Of a DNA stretch of 64,000 bases, positions 58,261 to 64,000 are shown piece after piece; the stretch's first letter is position 1; each line of letters starts with the position of its first letter. The stretch spans positions 1,240,001-1,304,000 of the forward strand of contig NZ_CP036175.1 in the NCBI RefSeq assembly GCF_003261575.2. Direction: 5' to 3'. This DNA comes from Klebsiella huaxiensis (lineage in GTDB: Bacteria > Pseudomonadota > Gammaproteobacteria > Enterobacterales > Enterobacteriaceae). Both the position numbers and the translations under genes were made by a program. The notes beneath the pieces are model-generated. The model had not been told where the DNA came from. It did no database searches and saw nothing but the letters and a program-made list of their open reading frames with translations.

Positions 58261-59102
58261 GAGGCCTCCCTGGCGCGACGACGGCTGGCGAGCAGCCCGT
58301 GCTTCGGCGCGAAAACGAAAGCGACTAAAAACAGCAGCGTCTGGGCCACGACGATAATCCCGCCGGTCGCGCCGTCCAGATAGTAGCTCAGCCACGCGCC
58401 GAAAAAGCTGGTCAGACTACCGATAGCTACGGCAATCGCCAGCAGGCGCGGGAAGCGGTCGGTCAGCAGCCAGGCGGTGGCGCCGGGCGTGACGACCAGG
58501 CAAATCACCAGAAATGCGCCGACGGTTTGTAGCGCAGCAACGGTACAGGCTGCCAGCAGGGTAAAAAACAGCAGCTTCAGCCCGGTGGTATTCAGGCCAA
58601 TCGAGCGGGCATGGTTCTCATCGAAAAAGGTGACCATCAGGTCTTTCCACTTCAGCAACAGAATCGCCATCGAAACAAAACCAATCGCCGCCAGCTGAAT
58701 AATATCCTCCGGCGCAATGGCCAGAATATTGCCGAGAATAATGGTCTGGATATTCACCGAAGTGGGATTCAGCGACACCATAAACAGGCCGATGCCGAAA
58801 AAAGAGGAGAAGATCAGGCCGATAATCGCGTCTTCCTTCAGCTTCGAGCGCTGGTTAAGAAACAGCATGCTGCCTGCCGCCAGCCCGCCGGAAAGAAACG
58901 CCCCCAGTGCGAAGGGCAGGCCGAGCATATAAGCGCCCGCCACGCCGGGTACGATGGAGTGGGAGAGGGCATCGCCAATCAGCGACCAGCCCTTGAGCAT
59001 CAGATAGCAGGAGAGAAATGCGCACACCCCGCCCACCAGCGCCGAAACCCACATCGCGTTGAGCATGTATTGATAACCAAACGGCTCCAGCAGCCAGCTC
59101 AT
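58254..59102 (-). CDS. sitC: Mn/Fe ABC transporter permease SitC
   Basis: A 282-residue permease of the same family as SitD. LLEPFGYQYMLNAMWVSALVGG opens it and GDALSHSIVPGVAGAYMLG carries the signature that contacts SitB. Overlaps sitB by four bases and sitD by seven. Two different permease genes side by side are usual for sitABCD. Confidence 0.95.
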   Translation of the reverse strand: MSWLLEPFGYQYMLNAMWVSALVGGVCAFLSCYLMLKGWSLIGDALSHSIVPGVAGAYMLGLPFALGAFLSGGLAAGSMLFLNQRSKLKEDAIIGLIFSSFFGIGLFMVSLNPTSVNIQTIILGNILAIAPEDIIQLAAIGFVSMAILLLKWKDLMVTFFDENHARSIGLNTTGLKLLFFTLLAACTVAALQTVGAFLVICLVVTPGATAWLLTDRFPRLLAIAVAIGSLTSFFGAWLSYYLDGATGGIIVVAQTLLFLVAFVFAPKHGLLASRRRAREASC

Positions 59103-59920
59103 CTTTCGCCTCCCGCCGCCCGGCGGCTGATAAACGGGCGCTCATCGTCGGTAATGATCCTCTCTTCCGCGCCGCTCAGTACGACATGGCGCAGCACGCC
59201 GCTAAAGGCGAGTTCGAGGTTTTCGGCGGTAAAGGTGGTTTCCGTCGGGCCGCTAGCCAGCACGGTGCCTTTTACCATCACCGTGTAGTCGCAGAACTCG
59301 CTTACCGAACCGAGGTTATGGGTGGAAACCAGCATGGTGCAACCTTCGTCGCGCAGCTCCCGTAGCAGTTCGATAATGCGCGCTTCGGTCTGCACATCGA
59401 CGCCGGTAAAGGGTTCATCCAGCAGAATGACTTTCCCCTGCTGGGCGATAGCGCGGGCGAGAAACACGCGTTTTTTCTGCCCGCCGGAGAGTTCTCCTAT
59501 CTGGCGATGGCGATACTCGCTCATGCCGACTCGCTCCAGCGCGGCGTCGACAATCTCATGGTCACGCGGTTTAGCCCGCCGCAGCCAGCCCATATGGCCG
59601 TAGCGGCCCATCATCACCACATCTTCCACCAGCACCGGGAAGGACCAGTCCACCTCTTCAGCCTGTGGAACGTAGGCCACGAGGTTCTGGCGCAGAGCAC
59701 GGTTAACCGGCTGACCGAGAATGGCGATATCGCCACGGCCCACGCGCACAAAGCCCATCAGCGCTTTAAACAGCGTCGATTTTCCCGAACCGTTCACTCC
59801 GACCAGCGCGGCAATGGAGCTGCGCGGGACGCTGAACGAGGCATCGCGCAGGGCGGTATGGCCGTTGCGATAGGTGACGCTAACGTTGTTGACCGCGAGG
59901 CCCGGCAGCTCGTGACTCAT
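59099..59920 (-). CDS. sitB: Mn/Fe ABC transporter ATPase SitB
   Basis: A 273-residue ATPase: Walker A GVNGSGKSTLFKALMG, signature GELSGGQKKRVFLARAIAQ, Walker B VILLDEPFTGVD. It powers uptake through SitCD. Overlaps sitA by four bases. Confidence 0.96.
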   Translation of the reverse strand: MSHELPGLAVNNVSVTYRNGHTALRDASFSVPRSSIAALVGVNGSGKSTLFKALMGFVRVGRGDIAILGQPVNRALRQNLVAYVPQAEEVDWSFPVLVEDVVMMGRYGHMGWLRRAKPRDHEIVDAALERVGMSEYRHRQIGELSGGQKKRVFLARAIAQQGKVILLDEPFTGVDVQTEARIIELLRELRDEGCTMLVSTHNLGSVSEFCDYTVMVKGTVLASGPTETTFTAENLELAFSGVLRHVVLSGAEERIITDDERPFISRRAAGGER

Positions 59921-60846
59921 GCCTGTTTCCTTAGTCCGTCGTTGATACCCTGGACGATGGTTTCGGTGGTGACGCGCAGCAGGTCGAGGTAAGTCGGCAC
60001 CGGGCCATCGGCGGCACTCAGGGAGTCGACGTACAGGACGCCGCCATAGTGGGCACCCGCTTCCCGTGCTACTTGACGCGCCGGTTTATCGGAGATGGTG
60101 CTTTCGCTAAAGATAGTCGGGATACGCTCTTTCTTCATGGTGTCGATGGTTTTGCGCACTTGCTGCGGTGTACCCTGCTGGTCGGCGTTGATCGGCCACA
60201 GATAGCGTTCCTGCAGGCCGTTATCGCGGGCCAGATAGGAGAACGCACCTTCGCTAGTCACCAGCCAGCGCTTATCCTGCGGCAGCTTCGCCAGTTCCGC
60301 CTTCAGCGGCGCCATGGTCTGGCGAATCTTCTCTTTGTAGGTCTCAGCGTTATGGCGATAGGTATCGGCATTCTCAGGATCGTATTTCGCCAGCGCGTCG
60401 CGAATATTATCGACATAGATCAGCGCGTTATCCGCTGACATCCAGGCGTGCGGGTTAGGCTTGCCGTTATACGGGCCATCACTGATGCCCATCGGCTGAA
60501 TCCCGTTGCTGACCACCACTTCCGGCACGTCGTTCAGGTGCTGATAAAAACGGGCAAACCACAGCTCAAGGTTCAGGCCGTTGGTGAGGATCAGCTGTGC
60601 TCCCTGCGCACGTTTGATATCCCCGGGCGTCGGCTGATATTCATGAATTTCGGCTCCCGGTTTGGTAATTGAGCTGACGTCGGCGGCGTCACCCGCGACG
60701 TTCTGCGCCATATCGGCGATCACGGTGAAGGTGGTGATGACTTTGAATTTGTCTTTAGCCTGCGCCGGGGCGATGGCAAAGAGCGCCAGAGTCGCGGCAA
60801 ATATCAGGTGCTTCAGAGGTGGCAGATGCAGCATAAGGTCCCTCAT
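59917..60846 (-). CDS. sitA: Periplasmic Mn/Fe-binding protein SitA
   Basis: A 309-residue cluster A-I binding protein. Signal peptide ends IAPAQA. The metal ligands of the family are visible: His in GAEIHEYQPTP, His in GKPNPHAWMSADN, Glu in IFSESTIS and Asp in GGVLYVDSLS. It captures manganese or ferrous iron in the periplasm. The upstream region carries MntR-like and Fur-like sites. Confidence 0.95.
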   Translation of the reverse strand: MRDLMLHLPPLKHLIFAATLALFAIAPAQAKDKFKVITTFTVIADMAQNVAGDAADVSSITKPGAEIHEYQPTPGDIKRAQGAQLILTNGLNLELWFARFYQHLNDVPEVVVSNGIQPMGISDGPYNGKPNPHAWMSADNALIYVDNIRDALAKYDPENADTYRHNAETYKEKIRQTMAPLKAELAKLPQDKRWLVTSEGAFSYLARDNGLQERYLWPINADQQGTPQQVRKTIDTMKKERIPTIFSESTISDKPARQVAREAGAHYGGVLYVDSLSAADGPVPTYLDLLRVTTETIVQGINDGLRKQA

Positions 60847-60872
60847 AATATTGTGGTTAATTAATCATCATT

Positions 60873-60906
60873 TATAGCCATTGCTATGTTATATAGCACA
60901 AGCTAT
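60873..60906. promoter_or_regulatory. Two tandem MntR-like boxes upstream of sitA
   Basis: ATAGC-CATT-GCTAT (60874-60887, within a longer TATAGCCATTGCTATGTT) and ATAGC-ACAA-GCTAT (60893-60906) are two perfect inverted repeats of the enterobacterial MntR form, 5 bases apart. They lie 28-60 bases before the sitA start. Manganese-dependent repression is expected. Confidence 0.8.
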
Positions 60907-60911
60907 TTATA

Positions 60912-60932
60912 AATGAAAATAATTCTTATTTA
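60912..60932. promoter_or_regulatory. Candidate Fur box upstream of sitA
   Basis: AAATGAAAATAATTCTTATT resembles the Fur consensus GATAATGATAATCATTATC in its paired halves. It stands just upstream of the MntR-like pair, as in other sit operons that answer to both metals. Confidence 0.6.
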
Positions 60933-61010
60933 GATGTGGGGGAAATGATTAGCATGGGAATAAAGCGATATGGGAGGAAAACCCGGTCAGAAGAGAGACC
61001 GGGGCAAAGA

Positions 61011-61973
61011 TTAAGATAAATCAGCCACCGACTGGCGTGGGATCAGGCGACCCGTCAGCGTGCGTCCTTCGAATGAGAAGGTAGGGCGCTCGTCGATCAG
61101 GCAGCGGATGCGCTGAATGCAGTTTTCCATCAACGGCTCCAGCGGCCAGGATATACAGGTCAGCGGTGGGTTCAGCAGCGAGGCGAGGGGAGAATCCTCA
61201 AGGCTTAGCAGCGAGACCTCCTGCGGCACGGCGATGTTGAATTCGCGCAGCAGACGCATCGCTTCCGCAGCGTAGCGGTCGCGTTTAACGATAATCACTG
61301 AATATTTGCTGAAGCTATTAATCAGCGTCAGCAGCGCCTGCTCAACGTTATCGTTGGCCGCCAGCATCAGCTGACGGTTAAAGGGGATGGAGTAGTTTTG
61401 CAGGACGTTGCGGTAGCCTTCGAGCATCTGGCGGCTGGCGTCATCGCTGTCGTTATCGGTCAGCAGGGCAATATTACGGTGGCCTTTGCCAATCACGTAG
61501 CGGCAGGCGCTTTCGGTGGCAAAAGCGTAGTCGTAGCCCTGATTATTGACCCCGGCGATACTGAATCGGTCAAAGGAGATAACGTTGCGCGGCGCATCTG
61601 CCGGTACCGCGCCGAGCACCACCACCGCGACGCACTGTCGCTGTAAGTCGTCAACCACCGCTGCTTGTTCAGCCGCATCCGTCACGTACTGCACAATCAG
61701 GTTTTTATTCAGCCCCTTCAGCGCGAATGACAACATTGGTAGCAGGCGCGCGCCGCTGCTTTCATCGTTCGCCGGGATCACCAGCCCAACGTGATTGGAT
61801 GTCTGACTGGCGAGGTTTTGCGCGGCAAAGCTCGGGCGGTAGTTGAGTTCCTCTACCGCGCGCAAAACCGCTTCCCGGCTCTCTTCACGCACGCCCCTGG
61901 TGCCGGTCAGCACGCGGGATACTGTCGCTCGGGAGACATTCGCTAATCTTGAAACATCATCAATGGTTGGCAT
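61011..61973 (-). CDS. LacI-family regulator next to the PTS genes
   Basis: A 320-residue repressor. The N-terminal LacI helix-turn-helix is TIDDVSRLANVSRATVSRVL, with the hinge helix NLASQTSN. The C-terminal sugar-binding domain is of the periplasmic-binding type. It is on the same strand as, and downstream of, the PTS IIB-IIC-IIA genes, so control of that sugar operon is the natural reading. The sugar is unknown. E. coli AscG, which also sits in this chromosome area, is only distantly alike. Confidence 0.9.
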   Translation of the reverse strand: MPTIDDVSRLANVSRATVSRVLTGTRGVREESREAVLRAVEELNYRPSFAAQNLASQTSNHVGLVIPANDESSGARLLPMLSFALKGLNKNLIVQYVTDAAEQAAVVDDLQRQCVAVVVLGAVPADAPRNVISFDRFSIAGVNNQGYDYAFATESACRYVIGKGHRNIALLTDNDSDDASRQMLEGYRNVLQNYSIPFNRQLMLAANDNVEQALLTLINSFSKYSVIIVKRDRYAAEAMRLLREFNIAVPQEVSLLSLEDSPLASLLNPPLTCISWPLEPLMENCIQRIRCLIDERPTFSFEGRTLTGRLIPRQSVADLS

Positions 61974-62095
61974 GGCATTTTCTGTCTGAATATTTTCGCC
62001 TAGCTTAGCATACCTGCTGAAAAAAGTGTCTATCGCCGGCGGCCTTCAGTGCTTGCCAGAGCTGGCAATCAGCCCGCGCCACCGCCCGGTTTTCC

Positions 62096-62184
62096 CTTTC
62101 TCTCGTGAGAGGGCCAGGGTAAGAGAGCAACCTTTCACATGCAACCGCCGACTGCTTTTCCCCTCCCCCTTTTGGGGAGAGGGG
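62096..62184. repeat. Hairpin-forming intergenic repeat between PTS IIA and lacI-type gene
   Basis: CTCTC-GT-GAGAG (about 62099-62110) and CCCCTCCCC...GGGGAGAGGGG (about 62160-62184) are two short palindromes of the kind that recur in enteric intergenic DNA. The second follows the IIA stop by about 10 bases and may serve as its terminator. Confidence 0.6.
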
Positions 62185-62194
62185 CTGCCTGTCC

Positions 62195-62509
62195 CTACGC
62201 GTGCAGCGGTCGCGAGCGGTAAATCGCAATCAGCTCGCCGATCAGCTCTTTCGCCAGAATTGAAGTCATCAAATGATCCTGGGCGTGAACCATCACCAGC
62301 GTCATTTTGGTCTTTCCCTCGCCTTCGTCGGCTTCAATCAGCTGCGTCTGCACCAGATGCGCCTCGCGGGCAAAATGCGCCGCTTCTTTCATCTTCTCGT
62401 CGGCGGCGGCGAAATCGCCCTCTTTAGCGCAGCTCAGCGCTTCGTAGCACAGGCTACGTGACTGCCCGGCGTTGATGATGATACCCATCACTTGTTCTTC
62501 TAATTCCAT
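62195..62509 (-). CDS. PTS lactose/cellobiose-type IIA component
   Basis: A 104-residue all-helical IIA protein: EQVMGIIINAGQSRSLCYEAL opens it, and the phosphorylated histidine lies in TLVMVHAQDHLMTS. It passes phosphate from HPr to IIB. It follows IIC by 23 bases. IIA, IIB and IIC are separate proteins, as in the chb/cel systems. Confidence 0.94.
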   Translation of the reverse strand: MELEEQVMGIIINAGQSRSLCYEALSCAKEGDFAAADEKMKEAAHFAREAHLVQTQLIEADEGEGKTKMTLVMVHAQDHLMTSILAKELIGELIAIYRSRPLHA

Positions 62510-62532
62510 GACAAACCTCTGAATAGTATGAA

Positions 62533-63855
62533 TTATGCGGATTGCGGCGCGCCTTCGGCCTGCGCAGCGGCGTTAGCGTGTTCTTGCTCCATCAGCTGTT
62601 TTTCGTAGGCTTTGAGGAATGGCAGATACATCACCATCGCTGTCGCCATACAAATCAGGCACATGATCACCGGGCTAAAGCTCCAGTTCGCCGCCCAGGA
62701 GGCACCGATAGGGGCCGGCGTCGTCCACGGCGTCATCGACACCACGCGGCTCACCAGGCCCAGCTTCAGCGCGAAGTACGCCAGCGTTGCGTTGATCATC
62801 GGTACCAGCACAAAAGGCAGGAAGAACAGCGGATTCATAATGATTGGCGCGCCGAACAGAATCGGTTCGTTGATGTTAAATACGCCCGGTACCACGCCCA
62901 TACGGCCAATAGTACGCAGGTGAATGGCCTTGCTGCGCATCAGCATCAGCGCCAGCGGCAGCGTGGAGCCAACGCCGCCAATCAGCAGATAGTGATCCCA
63001 AAAACCCTGCACGTAGATATGCGGGATCGCGGTCCCTGCGGCCATCGCCGCCTGGTTGATCGACAGGTTGGCCATCCAGAACGGGTTCATAATCCCGGTC
63101 ACGATCAGCGCTCCGTGGATCCCGGCAAACCACAATACCTGGCACACCAGCACCGACAGCAGGATCGCTGGTAAGGTATCGGAGGCCGCCACCAGCGGTT
63201 TCACCAGCGACATGATCGCTTCCGGGATGATCATGCCCAGTTGGGCTTCGATAAACAGGTTCAGCGGGTGCAGCGTCAGTACGATCGCCAACACTGGGAT
63301 CAGAATTTCGAACGAGCGCGCCACGCCAGCCGGCACTTCTGGCGGCAGACGAATGGTAATGTTGTGACGCTTGAGAAAGGCGTACAGCTCGGTGGAGTAA
63401 ATCGCCACCAGAATGGCGGTGAAGATCCCCTGACCGGAGAAATAGGCGGTGGAGATCTGACCATCCTTCAGCGGCGCGGCCACCAGCAGAAACGACATCA
63501 GCGACAGCATTCCGGCGGTTAGCGAGTCCAGATTGTGGTGCTTCGCCAGGCTCGCGGCGATCCCGACGGCGATAAACAGCGTCATCACCCCCATGCTGAA
63601 GTTAAACGGCAGCATCAGCGCGTCGCGATGATCGAGAGAAAATTGCAGCCAGGCGCGGGCAAAGCCCCAGCTGGTATCCGGGGAAAACGGCGGGAAGATA
63701 AACACCAGCAAAAACGAGCCGACGATCATAAAGGGCAGGGCGGTAATAAAGCCGTCGCGGATCGAAGTGACATATTTTTGCTGGCCGATCGCACCCGCCA
63801 TGGGCGTGATCTTCTGTTCAATCACGGTGATCAACTTAGCGTACAGAGAGCTCAT
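62533..63855 (-). CDS. PTS lactose/cellobiose-type IIC permease
   Basis: A 440-residue membrane protein of the CelB/ChbC type with about ten membrane segments. Family stretches such as RDGFITALPFMIVGSFLLV, GGVGSTLPLALMLM and NINEPILFGAPIIMNPLFFLPF are present; the NEP glutamate region forms part of the sugar site. It moves a beta-linked disaccharide such as cellobiose or chitobiose while IIB phosphorylates it; the sugar cannot be named. IIB ends nine bases upstream. Confidence 0.94.
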   Translation of the reverse strand: MSSLYAKLITVIEQKITPMAGAIGQQKYVTSIRDGFITALPFMIVGSFLLVFIFPPFSPDTSWGFARAWLQFSLDHRDALMLPFNFSMGVMTLFIAVGIAASLAKHHNLDSLTAGMLSLMSFLLVAAPLKDGQISTAYFSGQGIFTAILVAIYSTELYAFLKRHNITIRLPPEVPAGVARSFEILIPVLAIVLTLHPLNLFIEAQLGMIIPEAIMSLVKPLVAASDTLPAILLSVLVCQVLWFAGIHGALIVTGIMNPFWMANLSINQAAMAAGTAIPHIYVQGFWDHYLLIGGVGSTLPLALMLMRSKAIHLRTIGRMGVVPGVFNINEPILFGAPIIMNPLFFLPFVLVPMINATLAYFALKLGLVSRVVSMTPWTTPAPIGASWAANWSFSPVIMCLICMATAMVMYLPFLKAYEKQLMEQEHANAAAQAEGAPQSA

Positions 63856-63864
63856 GATCTTTCC

Positions 63865-64000
63865 TTAGTTTTTGTTATCGATAAGGGAAAGCGCGAAATC
63901 CAGTACGGCACCGCCTTTTTGCATGCCGTAATCCATCATGTTGATGGGTTCCACGCGGATCCCGTATTTATCAGCTTGTTTTTGCAGATCTTTCTGCATG
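63865..64000 (-). CDS. PTS lactose/cellobiose-type IIB component, C-terminal part
   Basis: The window ends inside this gene. Forty-five residues are readable on the minus strand, ending ADKYGIRVEPINMMDYGMQ then KGGAVLDFALSLIDNKN and TAA at 63865-63867. The sequence VEPINMMDYGMxxG near the end is typical of cellobiose-type IIB proteins. The phosphorylated cysteine lies beyond the window. It is upstream of, and close to, IIC, so the operon order is IIB-IIC-IIA. The family call rests on the C-terminus and context. Confidence 0.85.
   Translation of the reverse strand, partial: MQKDLQKQADKYGIRVEPINMMDYGMQKGGAVLDFALSLIDNKN

Noticed and set aside
1..64000. CRISPR arrays, tRNA or rRNA genes, integrases and full insertion sequences
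   Set aside because: I looked for regular repeats, tRNA-like 3' ends and transposase motifs and found none that hold up.

Overview
The window is chromosomal DNA of a gammaproteobacterium of the Enterobacteriaceae. The backbone genes ispD-ispF-truD-surE-pcm-nlpD-rpoS, then mutS, then ygbA, have E. coli-like lengths and motifs. The accessory content (kpdBCD, hmu heme uptake, sitABCD, chaperone-usher fimbriae and a terminal-inverted-repeat element) suits a Klebsiella, Raoultella, Enterobacter or Kluyvera type of organism. I cannot name the species from sequence alone.

Layout. 1-5685: housekeeping block ending in rpoS and its sRNA-responsive leader. 5702-11760: the rpoS-mutS interval, known to be polymorphic between enteric lineages, here with an NTF2-like/MFS efflux pair, a divergent LysR regulator, a MarR regulator facing a kpdBCD hydroxyarylic acid decarboxylase operon, and a hok-type toxin locus. 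11761-14322: mutS. 14323-56949: about 42 kb of accessory DNA between mutS and ygbA, which are neighbours in E. coli K-12.

Inside that accessory block are: fimbrial operon 1 with a LuxR-type regulator (15063-22494); a peptide/lipid gene cluster (22598-34166); an HD-domain protein with a MarT/FidL-like membrane regulator pair and a lone PapI-like regulator (34201-37129); a lone fucO-type alcohol dehydrogenase (37863-39014); an AraC regulator with a DUF6506 protein; a Tat-lipoprotein nitroreductase with its TetR regulator; a short inverted-repeat element; fimbrial operon 2 on the minus strand (42962-49526); and the hmuRSTUV heme operon (50307-56359).

56588-64000: a SelW-like Rdx protein, ygbA, the sitABCD Mn/Fe transporter with MntR- and Fur-like sites, a LacI regulator, and a lactose/cellobiose-type PTS (IIA, IIC and the end of IIB).

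The most interesting part is 22598-34166. A 69-residue cysteine-rich peptide with a double-glycine leader is followed by a hairpin terminator. Ten tightly packed genes come next: a membrane-anchored DsbA-like thiol oxidoreductase, an LpxL-like acyltransferase, a C39 peptidase-ABC exporter, a MacA-MacB-outer membrane factor tripartite pump, and a mini fatty-acid synthase (ketosynthase, MaoC-type dehydratase/hydratase, acyl carrier protein, ketoreductase). I read this as a candidate pathway for an exported, disulfide-bonded and possibly fatty-acylated ribosomal peptide. The acylation step is inference and no immunity gene was recognised.
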